Assembly: GCA_018417955.1 (NCBI GenBank) | Contig: JACTVC010000002.1 | Span: 3,100,001-3,164,000, forward strand | Length of the DNA stretch: 64,000 nt | Direction: 5' to 3' | Source: Laccaria trichodermophora | Taxonomy: Eukaryota > Basidiomycota > Agaricomycetes > Agaricales > Hydnangiaceae | Part shown: positions 44,764-56,861 of the stretch, piece by piece | How positions within the stretch are numbered: the stretch's first letter is position 1 | How the letters are laid out: the number at the start of each line of letters is the position of its first letter | Translations under genes and position numbers: made by a program | Notes under the pieces: generated by a model | What the model was told of the DNA's origin: nothing | Database searches by the model: none | Seen by the model: only the letters and a program-made list of their open reading frames with translations

Positions 44764-46376
44764 CACTGCGGGCATTGGCTTATGTAAATGGCAGATAAAC
44801 CGTGAAAAAATTGTGTAGAAATCAATAGACTTTACACCTTTTCTTGGCCAGATATATCGGGAAAGAAATTTAAAATATTTTCTCCAATATCTTTTCCAAT
44901 TTAATGATCGATGTTATTATCAATTTTGATGACGGAGATATATGAAAGATATCGGAAAGATATCTTTCCCTTTTATAGCAACTTTGTTATCTGATATTTT
45001 TGCAATGAGACCATCCGAAACATCAAGAAGATATTGGAAAGGGCGGGTCATGCTGTCACGTCCCGAGTATTTGCCATGTATGGCAATTTTTCGTCGTCGT
45101 TCTTGATCACCACTCGCTCACGATTCTTTGGCAGGTATTACATTGCGCCGACGCTGAGGGACACTCCTAATCTCGTGAAACTGGGAAGGGTGGCATATGG
45201 ATCTGCATCGCTCAAACTCCTTTGGCTCACACACGCCAGTGGCGGATGAGCTCCAGAACTCTGACAAGTGGTGTGTTCAAACTTCAAGCCTCAGGCCGCT
45301 CCTCCGAATGACTCTTCACTGATAATTTCAAGCTATTGAAGGACATGAAGAACGAGTCGTCGTTACTGTAGTAATACCGACCAGGAATCCTTCACCATCG
45401 CCACATCCAATCCGTCCAGGAAACCCTCACACAGGAAACCCTATGGGCAGCTCACACTCAAAATTGAAAAGTCCCTGTCTGTGCTCGACAGTGTTCGGAC
45501 TAACGATCTGAGTCTGCGTATGCATGTCGCTGAACGCGGCGGGTCAGGAGGGAGGGCGATTGTGAGGACGTGTTTGACCTCGATCTGACTTGGGATTGAG
45601 GAGTGTTTGGACTTGGGCCCACCAGGGTTGGGGAGAGGAGAGATGTGATGAGCTTGGTCAGGCGCAAAGACGGTGATGTGGCTCAAAGAAGTCCTATTAC
45701 GCATATGCGAGGATCATTCGAGTGGGTGCCACTCTTTAACTTTTTGCACGCTTAGAGACCTCTGTCCAGATCGTGACAATGGAATAAGAGCGCGTCCTCA
45801 GCGTCATCATTTGGAGGTTGGATAGGTGGTCGTCCAAAGAGGTCAAACCCGAATAACCTTATCCCTTCCAAATGGCAGGGTTGCACGGCTCTGGCTGTTC
45901 TTCCCCTGATGATGTCGAGTTAGGCCGTCTATGGGTAGTGTTTTGTAAACTATCAGAAGGCGACACGGGTTGAAGACAGGGCATGCATGAGTGCGATTTG
46001 GTGTTGTCATTTGGCAGGATTGCTATGTTGGGTTGGGAAGTGGAGGGAAATTTGAATGGACATACGTGTCTCTACTAAAATGACACGCGACTTCTCTGCC
46101 CCATGGCACGAAGAACACGTTTGCTGGCCTGTGGAGCTCTCTTATCCTGGATCCACTCTCTTCCTCACTCTTCTCCTCTTACGTGACGCGACTACTTCTT
46201 TGGACCAAACCCACCATCCCTGCGACGACTTTGGCACATCACCAACCCACTCCGTCCAGTGCCTCTCCCAGTCCCCACACCCTCACTGCCCGGATCCGAA
46301 TGGTGCCAATACAACGACTGCCTGAAAGGCAACTAGGCACCACGCAATCCCCCATTCAACAACCTCATTCGGTCCC
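44764..46376. other. no recognisable gene
   Basis: A perfect 16-bp palindrome GGAAAGATATCTTTCC lies near 44954. Codon-like composition increases after 45030, and short frames occur (45034-45249 plus, 46056-46325 plus), but none shows a domain. It may include a decayed 5' part of the gene starting near 46377. Confidence 0.3.
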
Positions 46377-47353
46377 GTGCCCTTATCCATATCCGGCTTG
46401 GAGTTTACGGAGGAAAAGGGGAAGGTGTTGGAGGAACGAAGGCTTGTTGATTCGATGAATTATGTTTGGGTTCCGGGTGAGAGTAAGGGGAAGATGAAGG
46501 AGTGGGATCTGGAGGAGTTTGTTGTGCAGATGTTGAGGACTCGGGTTGATTCTCATCGGCGGTGAGTCATGTTTCTAGTCTTCTTCGGAGAATTAATACA
46601 GGAGTAGATTCGATATCCCAGCAGCATTCGCATGTGTTGACACACCTGGGCGGCCATATGCATGTATTAAGACCTAACAACCCTACTACCCTCTGCCTCG
46701 TCCACGCACTGGTATACTCAAGTCAAGGTTGTTGCCGCCTATCATAACGATGGTTGAAGACCACATGTCGATACAAGCAGGATATTAGGGCGATTACGGA
46801 ACAGTTGGGCGCGTCGCCGGATTATTATTGGTATCACGATTTTAAGAGGGTGAAGGGTTAAGAAATGCTTGTTGAGGATGCTGCCAGGCCAAGAGAGGGC
46901 AAGGAGGGACAGTTACGGAGGATATGGTGTTGGTTATGAATGGTGGTGCACATGTAAGCTTTATTCTTATTTCTTTGTACAGGTACTAATGATGATACAG
47001 TGGTCAAGACACAAACTATCAATGCTACCAAACGGAGAATCCGACGAAGAACAATCTCACGTAGTAGTTACATACAAAGAAATGGTCTGTTCCCTTGTTC
47101 CCTCTCTTCCCTCTACCTACCCTCATCCAGATGAACCTCATCATATCCCGCCTCTCCCTAATCCCCCGCCTCTCCATAATCTACCTCGCAACCTCCCCAG
47201 GCCACCCAAACTGCAACCTTCTTACCGTCCCCCACACCTCATCACAAGCTGTGCAACTAAGCGAACAAAACCTCGTCAAACGACTCATCTCAACCATGCC
47301 GGATGAGCAGTGGTGTACGTTTAGGAAACGATGGGGTTCGGGTTTGTTTGCTG
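46377..47353 (+). pseudogene. 5' portion of a decayed host gene split by foldback element
   Basis: I do not recognise the protein. A coding-like frame ends with GLEFTEEKGKVLEERRLVDS and DLEEFVVQMLRTRVDSHRR at about 46377-46563. A probable intron starts GTGAGT at 46562 and ends near 46715. The next exon reads KVVAAYHNDG and then, after a one-base frameshift near 46752, YKQDIRAITEQLGASPDYYW and DFKRVKG. A stop TAA follows, then EMLVEDAARPREGKEG. The last piece reads MPDEQWCTFRKRWGSGLFA and runs straight into the foldback insertion at 47354. Frameshift, stop and insertion make it a pseudogene. Confidence 0.6.
47346..47353. other. left target site duplication of foldback element
   Basis: GTTTGCTG is repeated at 51191-51198. 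Removing the element and one copy rejoins the host frame exactly (GSGLFA to VHNALWERE). Confidence 0.9.
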
Positions 47354-50300
47354 ACTGGTGGCTACCACTTTTATGATTAATCTATGACAACTGTCCAAGA
47401 GGCAATGTGTATACTGCCACAGGTTTTATGAAAGGCATCTCATTAGGATTGCCCATCTATTTCATTCAATTTATCACTAGAATCTTCATAAGATATAGGC
47501 AAGGATAATGAGATATCATGAGGATATTTCATTAAGCTCTTTGGCCCTTTCATTGCCATTTCATAGACTTTTCATTAGGATATTTCATTAGGCTCCTTCG
47601 CTTTTTCATTGCCATTTCTTAGAATTTTCATTAGGATATTTCATTAGCCTCCTTCGCTTTTTCATTACCATTTCTTAGAATTTTCATTAGGATATTTCAT
47701 TAGACTCCTTCGCTTTTTCATTACCATTTCTCATAAGGATATTTCATTAGGTATTTGGCCCTTTCATTACCATTTCTTAAAATTTTCATTGGCATATTTC
47801 ATTCAGCTCCTTGACCCTTTCATTACCATTTCATTGAATTCTTTCATTAGAATATTTCATTATGTTCCTTGACCCTTTCATTACCATTTCTTACAGTTCT
47901 CAGTAGGATATTTCATTAGGCTCCTTGGCGCTTTCATTAGATTTTCTTAGAATTTTCATTGGGATATTTCATTCAGCTCCTTGACTCTTTCATTACCATT
48001 TCATGGAATTCTTATTAGAATATTTCATTAGGCTTCGTGGTGCTTTCATTAGGATATTTCATTGAGCACCTTGATGATTTCATTACTTCTCATTAGGCTC
48101 CCTGGCACTTTCATTACCAAAAATAGATAATGATGATGATATGTATCACATGGGTTGTTGGGAGGGTGATCACATGACCAATTTCCTAAAATGGTCAAAA
48201 ACGAAAGTTGTAGCCCTACACTGTAGCTTCCTGAACCTGTTTGAATTATGTTGTGAAGTGCTCCCATTGTGAAGATATGATGTAAAAGATTCTTCCAAGT
48301 GCTGTGTTTTTTTTTGTTTTTTGCATTTTTCTCCATGAAAACAAAACCAAATAACATAATTCCAACACATTTAGAAAGCTAAATGAAAGGGCAACAAATA
48401 TTGTATTGTGGGAAAAATGACCAAAAAAGGAAGGTGCATTCCCTGAAAGAGCAATTGACACTGACAGACTACAACAGTCAGATATAGACTACCAGGTTTG
48501 CTGATAGACTACAAAAAGTTGGACATAGGCCTCAAAAGTCAGACTTAGACTACAAAAGCTTGGACTTAGACTACAAAGTTAGGGTTAGGTTAAAAGGTTA
48601 TCCACACTGAAAACTTTTGTAGTCTGCGCTTTTTCATTAGAAAATTTTGTAGTGTCCGCTTTTTTAGACTACAAAAGTTTGTAGTGTGTGCCTGTTTATT
48701 AGAAAAGTTTATAGTGTTCACTTTTGTATTAGAAAAGTTTGTAGTGTCCACTTTTTAGACTGCAAAAGTTTGTATTGTCTGCTTTTTGAGGCTACAAAAA
48801 TTTGTGGTTGACATATAGTTTATAGTGTCCTTGACTCTGTATAGGTTATGGGGATGAGGTTAAAGAATTGACATGATTTTACATATTGCCATTGCTGCAG
48901 CATTGATTTTTGACATCATGTACAAGTTGTCTTTCATGTCAAGAAAGGCTATTCTATGCCTTCCTATTGAATGCTCTGTCCTATTTCAAAGTCATAGTTC
49001 TAGGTTCATGGGGATATAGTTTGAAGGATTAAATAACTTTACCTATTGCTATGGCCACATCATTAACTTTTGACATCATACCCAAGTTGCCTTTCACATC
49101 AGGACAGGCTACTCTCTGATTTCACATTGATAGTTGCTGGTCTGTCTGCTTTGACATTGATAGCTACTAGCCCATCCCAAACATAGCCAACTTTGATATC
49201 AGCTCTTTGAGGGCTATAGGATGATGGGCTGATTGTTCCCTGGAGGTGTCCTTAAGTCAGGTCATGATGTAAGTTGAGAATGTATTGAGACAGAACAGTG
49301 GATATTAATATGAATGGCTTCCTCTGGCTTGAAAACCAACTTGGGCATGATGTGAAAAGCTGATGATGTGGCAATAGCAATCAATATGTAAAGTCATGTC
49401 AATCCTTAAGCCATATCCCCATGAACCTAGAACTATGACTTTGAAATAGGACAGAGCATTCAGTAGGAAGGCATAGAATAGCCTTTCTTGACATGAAAGA
49501 CAACTTGTACATGATGTCAAAAATCAATGCTGCAGCAATGGCAATATGTAAAATCATGTCAATTCTTTAACCTCATCCCCATAACCTATACAGAGTCAAG
49601 GACACTATAAACTATATGTCAACCACAAATTTTTGTAGCCTCAAAAAGCAGACAATACAAACTTTTGCAGTCTAAAAAGTGGACACTACAAACTTTTCTA
49701 ATACAAAAGTGAACACTATAAACTTTTCTAATAAACAGGCACACACTACAAACTTTTGTAGTCTAAAAAAGCGGACACTACAAAATTTTCTAATGAAAAA
49801 GCACAGACTACAAAAGTTTTCAGTGTGGATAACCTTTTAACCTAACCCTAACTTTGTAGTCTAAGTCCAAGCTTTTGTAGTCTAAGTCTGACTTTTGAGG
49901 CCTATGTCCAACTTTTTGTAGTCTATCAGCAAACCTGGTAGTCTATATCTGACTGTTGTAGTCTGTCAGTGTCAATTGCTCTTTCAGGGAATGCACCTTC
50001 CTTTTTTGGTCATTTTTCCCACAATACAATATTTGTTGCCCTTTCATTTAGCTTTCTAAATGTGTTGGAATTATGTTATTTGGTTTTGTTTTCATGGAGA
50101 AAAATGCAAAAAACAAAAAAAAACACAGCACTTGGAAGAATCTTTTACATCATATCTTCACAATGGGAGCACTTCACAACATAATTCAAACAGGTTCAGG
50201 AAGCTACAGTGTAGGGCTACAACTTTCGTTTTTGACCATTTTAGGAAATTGGTCATGTGATCACCCTCCCAACAACCCATGTGATACATATCATCATCAT

Positions 50301-51190
50301 TATCTATTTTTGGTAATGAAAGTGCCAGGGAGCCTAATGAGAAGTAATGAAATCATCAAGGTGCTCAATGAAATATCCTAATGAAAGCACCACGAAGCCT
50401 AATGAAATATTCTAATAAGAATTCCATGAAATGGTAATGAAAGAGTCAAGGAGCTGAATGAAATATCCCAATGAAAATTCTAAGAAAATCTAATGAAAGC
50501 GCCAAGGAGCCTAATGAAATATCCTACTGAGAACTGTAAGAAATGGTAATGAAAGGGTCAAGGAACATAATGAAATATTCTAATGAAAGAATTCAATGAA
50601 ATGGTAATGAAAGGGTCAAGGAGCTGAATGAAATATGCCAATGAAAATTTTAAGAAATGGTAATGAAAGGGCCAAATACCTAATGAAATATCCTTATGAG
50701 AAATGGTAATGAAAAAGCGAAGGAGTCTAATGAAATATCCTAATGAAAATTCTAAGAAATGGTAATGAAAAAGCGAAGGAGGCTAATGAAATATCCTAAT
50801 GAAAATTCTAAGAAATGGTAATGAAAAAGTCAAGGAGACTAATGAAATATCCTAATGAAAATTCTAAGAAATGGTAATGAAAAAGCGAAGGAGGCTAATG
50901 AAATATCCTAATGAAAATTCTAAGAAATGGCAATGAAAAAGCGAAGGAGCCTAATGAAATATCCTAATGAAAAGTCTATGAAATGGCAATGAAAGGGCCA
51001 AAGAGCTTAATGAAATATCCTCATGATATCTCATTATCCTTGCCTATATCTTATGAAGATTCTAGTGATAAATTGAATGAAATAGATGGGCAATCCTAAT
51101 GAGATGCCTTTCATAAAACCTGTGGCAGTATACACATTGCCTCTTGGACAGTTGTCATAGATTAATCATAAATAGTGGTAGCCACTAGTG
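47354..51190. mobile_element. 3.8-kb foldback transposon with 8-bp TSD
   Basis: The left arm (47354 to about 49022) and right arm (about 49408-51190) are near-identical inverted copies around a loop of about 385 bp centred at 49215. GTTTGCTG flanks both sides (47346-47353 and 51191-51198). Termini are ACTGGTGGCTACCACT and, inverted, CACTAGTGGCTACCACT. The outer arm is a tandem array of 56-bp units (CATTAGGATATTTCATTAG type), and the right arm is longer by about two units. The inner arm has GACTACAAAAGTTTGTAGT-type units. Duplicate open frames in both arms (for example 48049-48357 and 50073-50381) have no domain. No transposase is present. Confidence 0.9.
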
Positions 51191-51198
51191 GTTTGCTG

Positions 51199-51410
51199 TG
51201 CATAACGCGCTTTGGGAGCGGGAGATTGCGATGGAGCGAGGTGGATATTTATGGATGAGGCGTTGCAAGCCTGATGCGCATACGCCTGGTACGGATTGTT
51301 TGCATTGTCTTTTGTGGGATAGGGAAGTCAACTGGAATATTCGAGCAGTGGACGCATCAGATATACCATGTTTTGTTTTTGGAGCGAGAGGAAGTCATAC
51401 CCTTTCATAA
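51199..51410 (+). pseudogene. 3' portion of the host gene split by foldback element
   Basis: The frame continues from 47353 across the duplication as VHNALWEREIAMERGGYLWM. It goes on with RRCKPDAHTPGTDCLHCLLW and ends FVFGARGSHTLS at a TAA (51408-51410). It is Cys- and Trp-rich and looks like a conserved C-terminus. The function is unknown to me. Confidence 0.65.
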
Positions 51411-54400
51411 ACACATATATTGTGTACAACATTGAGTGCCGTAGTTGTACTCAACATTTCGCGACGCTGAGAGACACCACCTTGATCTCATGGCCACTTG
51501 CGTCGTTCACGACATCGTCAAAGCACACAACAACAACCTCACACATCGGCACTTTCATGCAATGTGAGTACCACATTCTCTTTTCCGCAAGTTTTCTTAA
51601 AACAAAAGATCATAGATTTTGTGCTACTACTTACTACAGACCAAAACGATATGTGAGAAGACGAGCAAGGTAACCATAACGCGTACATCATATCTAACGC
51701 ATACATGCTGTCGGAAGGGCATGGGAGTGCTGGGTGTGGAGGAGCACGCTATGGAGTACGTTGACGAGCTGGGAAAGGATCGTGAGGAATGGAAGAGGGT
51801 CGTGAAAAGTGCTAGTGAGTACTCACCTTGCTTTGTTCACCTTGCACAATGCTGATGCCTCAGGCGTCGAAAGCACTTATGCAGCAGTATTAACAAGAAA
51901 ACAAACGAATCGAAGGGCGAAGTTGGACCAAGAACAGTGGGCTGCCTGTGATCATTTTCAAGCTCCTTGTCAACGTGTCGGCAGTTTCACGCAATGTGAG
52001 TTCGCTTTTCTGCAAAGTTCCTACTTACAAAAGGTCTAGACTTCATGCTACACCAATGCTACACTGCTACCTACTACGAACCGAAACGACAATGCAACAA
52101 AATAAGTAAGGTGTAAACGATGACTTTTATGCATACACGCTGCCAGGAGGGCACAGAAGTACGGGGAATGGATGGACACGCTACGGAAAGGCGGCGCTTC
52201 GCAAGGAGATACTGGGAGAGGTCATGAGTTATGAGTCATGTCGCATTGGATATCATACACGTCACTGACCATCTCAAAGCACTCGGCACTCCGCGTGGAG
52301 CGTTCTGAATTACTTACGCCGATTCTGCGGATGGAAATACGTCGTCTCAACACTAGAAACGAGCAAGAGCAACGTCTTGTAGTTATGGATGGATAAACGG
52401 AACCGGGACGCGTTAAACGACGAGGTATGTCAGTTTGACTCTGTAGCTTATCGTCAACTAACATACCTTTGTAGATTCGATTTCACTGTCTCGAAACACT
52501 TCCAAAGTCGAAATTGAACGCCTACGCGACGATCGTAAGTCAAGACGTTGACGTCAAACGAAAGGGATGGTGAAATACCTTTGCAGAACCAACATACCCG
52601 ATGACAATAAGTTGGGTCAACGGCACGAGGGAACATCAACAGACTACACCCAACATCTGCAACGGCAGGGACGATCAGGGATGCGGGGAAGTATCCGAAG
52701 TAAGTGCTGCATTTAAGCTTAACCGTTACATGCACTGGGCTTTTCAAGTGATCTTCCTAGCATTGCAAGCCATTCTTGCTGCATTACTTGTTGTATGTAT
52801 GATTATTCACTACAGGCTTTCCAAAAAAATGTTTTTCTCTAAATCTGGTCTATTGTCCTTTGTCGTACTTACAATTGAAGTTAAAACGCGCTCAAGCATA
52901 GCAAGTCAGGTGCAGGGAGCATGTGACATAGACATCGTTGATGCGGACGTTCGAACTTCGCAATGCGCATCCCTCCTACTTTCCCTCCATGTGTACTGTG
53001 CCTGAGGCACCTGTCCGTTTTCCGTTACCTATCTGGCTGTGAGCAACGCCAGTGAGCACTAGGACTCGGAGGGTAGGACCTCTTGCATCATGCATGAAAA
53101 GTGCCATCCACTTTGGGCATCTGCCCACTTTCAGATTCCTCTCACGCCCGGTCACTTTTTCTATTCTTTTTTCTGGGGCTTAGTATGCGCATCAGGCCAT
53201 ATTTTCTGTTTCTTTACTTCAACTCTCTAACTCACTTCACAGTACGTACTCGTTCAATGGCCCCCCAATTTCTGTTGTTCAGGACCACCGTTGTGCTACA
53301 GCTGGGTCGCCAACATCTCCTGGCTTCGCTGAGGCTTCAGCACCGCGCGATAGGCACTCTGGTATCGCCGAGTCCCTTCGTGGGTGTTTGCTTTGGCACA
53401 GCTGCAGGAGTTGTGACGACAGCCCTCTACCATGACCATCTCCACCATCTCTAGTGAGTACCATACTTCCCGGCTAACAAACGGTAATAGATTTGTTTTA
53501 CTAGCTACAACAAGCCGAACCGACATGCAAGACAAACAAGGAACGATAACACATACACGAGTAATGTAACGCGTAAACACCATCGACAGGACTCAGGAGT
53601 GCAGGGAACAGACCTCTACACTATGGCGAGGTAGTTTTGTGTATCTAACACTGGTATATGGCTCATAAGCCACTGGAGAAGGTGAAAGAATGCCAGTACG
53701 TATGCCGCTTTGGATATCATGCATGGCACTGATGACCGTGGTCATTTCCAAGTACTCGGCACTTCGCATGGAGTGTCCTGGATTGCGTACGCTAGTTCTC
53801 CGGACGGAGATACATCATCTATGATCTATGAACGAGCGATATGTTGAAGTCATGAAGGCATAAACGGAGCCAGGACATATGCACACGCTAAACAATGAAG
53901 GTACGCCAGTATGCCTCTGTAGGTTAACAACACATGACCCACTTCAACAGAACTACAACAAACCCAATCGACACGCAAGAAGGCGAGCAAGGCGATGATG
54001 CATACACGAGCAATTCGACATGTAAACGCCATTGAAAGGGCGCAGGAGTGCGTGGAATGGACTAATACACTATGGCGAGGTGGTCTTTTGCATCTACAGC
54101 TGGTTTATGGCTCGTAAGCCACTGGAGAAGGTGATAAAAAGTCAGTACATACGTCGCTGTGGATATCATGCAGGGCACTAATGACTGTGGTCAATGCCAA
54201 GTAGTCGACACTTCGCATGGAGTGTCCTGGGTGGCATATGCTAGTTCTTTGGATGAAGATACGACCTCTGCGGTCTGTGAGCAGGCAGCAGCGATCTGTC
54301 GAGGTTGTGGTGGCGTAAACGGAGCAAGGACACGCGGACGGGCTAAACTATGGAGGTACGTCAGCACACCTCTGTGGGTTGGCGATGCATGATCCATTTC

Positions 54401-54420
54401 ATGTTTTAGCAAAACTTTAT
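51411..54420 (+). pseudogene. degenerate tandem copies of a coding unit
   Basis: At least four diverged units of about 430-460 bp can be aligned, starting near 51565, 51990, 53455 and 53920. Shared pieces read, in varying frames, RAQ(E/K)C/YxEWxxTLWRGG and SKYSALRMECPGLRTLVLRT. The latter recalls a leucine-rich F-box-type segment, but I cannot confirm that. Stops and frameshifts are frequent. A stretch at 52440-53440 does not fit the units and may be inserted; its frames (52601-53005 with a hydrophobic helix, and 53101-53454) are uncertain. Confidence 0.45.
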
Positions 54421-56171
54421 GTGTCGCTTCGCATCACCCCCTCCTCCACTTGACAAACATTCTGAACGATTGACCGGTACCACGCCGCTCGAAGCTACGA
54501 TCGTGTAGTCCAGGGATAAAATCTTGAAAGGAAAGGGCGCCCTTTTGCTGAGAAAAGGTGTAAGTACACACCTTGAACACCAGAATCACAAAAATTCACC
54601 AACCTCATTAGAGCAGTTTAGTCGGGGCTTATGGAGGATGCACGGATAATGGATGTATGTGATAGAGCTGGTGCTTGTGGTTGATCGTCATCGTCGTCAG
54701 GAATGGCTGGAGCATGAACTGGTTGATGGAGAATTCGAGTAAGTGCATCATTCTGACAAATAAAGCACAGACACGTACTCACCTGTGTTTGTCAGCTCCC
54801 CGAATGCATTACACGTTTCATGCATGTCATGGACGACGACGACAAGCAGTGTTCTGTGCACCAGAGAGGTAAGTCAATGAAAGAAAGAAAAAGTTCATAC
54901 AAGACATACCGATGCCTGGGACATATAGGGATGTTAGGCGATGTTGGGCACACATCCTGTGCATCCGTTTACGAATCCCCAGGGGTTCTAGATACAGGTT
55001 CGTGACTGCTCTTTTGTCCAGAATCAAGTGGACCCATGCATGGCCTTAGTTCGATTCCTTCCTCAAGCATATTTGGGTAAAAAATCCGGAAAGATATATT
55101 GTTAGCATAGAATCAATTTGTATGCGCTTGAGTTTTGTTAATGCCCTGCGGAAGAAAAATGGTTTGAGGGTGCGCACACATGTTTACGGTCCCCAGGAAC
55201 ATTTTTGTCAGCGTGCAAACTTTTGACTTTGTCTACCAGCACATTTCTGCCCTGCTGACAACCTCCGATATCTGCCGGAAATCCGCAGATACTTGCGGCT
55301 GAGAACCTAGAGCCGGTTTTCACTGGCCTTGATGGGTGGCTGTGCTTTCAACAACACTACACGATAATAGTGTCCACTCCTACCATCTAGGGAACGACGC
55401 AGATTTAGATTCCCAAAAGAAAGAAGGCAAACAAATTCCAAAAACACCAACAACAGCTGTCCAATCTCCCAAAGAACAAGAACAGACACAAAGTCCAGCC
55501 TTAGAAGACTTTGCCAGTTGTTTCGGTTCTGATGAGGGGCGCAGCTGAGAGTCTCAATAGGGCGGATAGCGGGCAAAGTGTGAGGTGCGTTGGAAGTTGC
55601 AGGGGGGTGATGGCCGTGACTGACAACTGGCCCAGGTATTGGTTGAGATACAGCGGATAATGCTGCATCGGACGAGGTTACGAAGAACCTATTTTGCGAG
55701 ATGGAGTTATTAGTGTTAACGTTGGTGAGCATGCTATCGATGATACAGGACAACCACACCCAGGATAACCACACGGCCGCGATGAAAACTACGCGACTTG
55801 TCTTCGTTGCATTGGCAGAGGCGACGACTGACCACCCGGAGAACTGTGATCTTCCAGGGTATGTAATCTCAATGTTCCTATGCAACTGACTCACTAACGC
55901 GTCACACAGAACTGACTAGGCTACGAGTTCCATTGCACTGCAAGGACCTGGTGTCAGATCTCCAAACAGTAGATGAATCCGTGGATTTCCTCCCAAGTTC
56001 CTTCTTTCCCTCGCCTTCTCAGATTTTTCCCCCCCTCAGGCTTCTTCTCCAGCATCCGCGGTGCACAGGGGGATGATTTCGAAGTCCGACTCTCAGAATT
56101 CCAGTCACGCTTGGGAACAATACACCATTCAGAAGTCATCCACGTCCTCGTTTCAATCACAGGTCGAGGGC
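54421..56171. other. no recognisable gene
   Basis: Composition is not strongly repetitive. The frame at 55307-55894 (minus) is the longest but is likely a shadow, and the plus strand has short stretches such as QSPKEQEQTQSPALEDFA. I cannot support a gene. Confidence 0.3.
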
Positions 56172-56269
56172 GGAATCTACAACAACCGGAGGAATCTACA
56201 ACAACCGGAGGAATCTACAACAACCGGAGGAATCTACAACAACTGGAGGAATCTGAAACAACTGGAGGA
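56172..56269 (+). repeat. 19-bp tandem repeat, about five units
   Basis: GGAATCTACAACAACCGGA repeats with a 19-bp period. The last two units carry AACTGGA and GAAACAACTGG variants. The period is not a multiple of three. Confidence 0.95.
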
Positions 56270-56861
56270 TGAATCCTAAAGATTGCTCTACAGATTTGTA
56301 CGGTACGTCCACGCTCCACCTCTCTCTAAGCGACAGTTTTCTGACAGTGCATTCGTTAGTATCGTACCATCCCCTCAGATTCGATTTACGCACACTAGGG
56401 ATATGTTCTGGTCCCTAGATGATGTGCCGAGGACGACTTCTGGCAGAAATGGGTTTTTGACACGGTGCAGAGGAGAGGGTGGTTGTGCAGGAGAACAGTG
56501 CTCTGTCGCAAGTACGAACGTTAATTATCCGACCGATCAATTCCGCTGCTAAGATGTCTTCATTTCTAGAGCACAGTTTACTAGTCTATAGAAACCCGTA
56601 CCAGTCTGTGTGTACTAAGCTATGTTGTGGCTCTGGTTTTCTTTGGTCAAGCCTAAGATTGACGAAGACACGTTCAACGTCCCACGTGCTCGACTCAATA
56701 AGGCGCATTGAATCACCTTGGAACACCTCCCCAATACTGGGAGATGTCTTGTACGTCCTCTTGATTTGGGTACAGCTCTAGCACCTCTGGCTTTGGACGA
56801 TGAGCTGATCACACTATCATTTTGCAGGGTAAATGACGTGGCAACTGTTACTCCCAACATG

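Noticed and set aside
48049..50381. Duplicate 102-residue frames on opposite strands
   Set aside because: They exist because the two foldback arms are inverted copies; no domain and no codon bias is evident.
55030..55060. B-box-like AGTTCGATTCC suggesting a tRNA
   Set aside because: No matching A box at the right distance and no cloverleaf could be drawn.
55307..55894. 195-residue minus-strand frame
   Set aside because: No domain, weak composition and overlapping plus-strand coding-like words; treated as chance.
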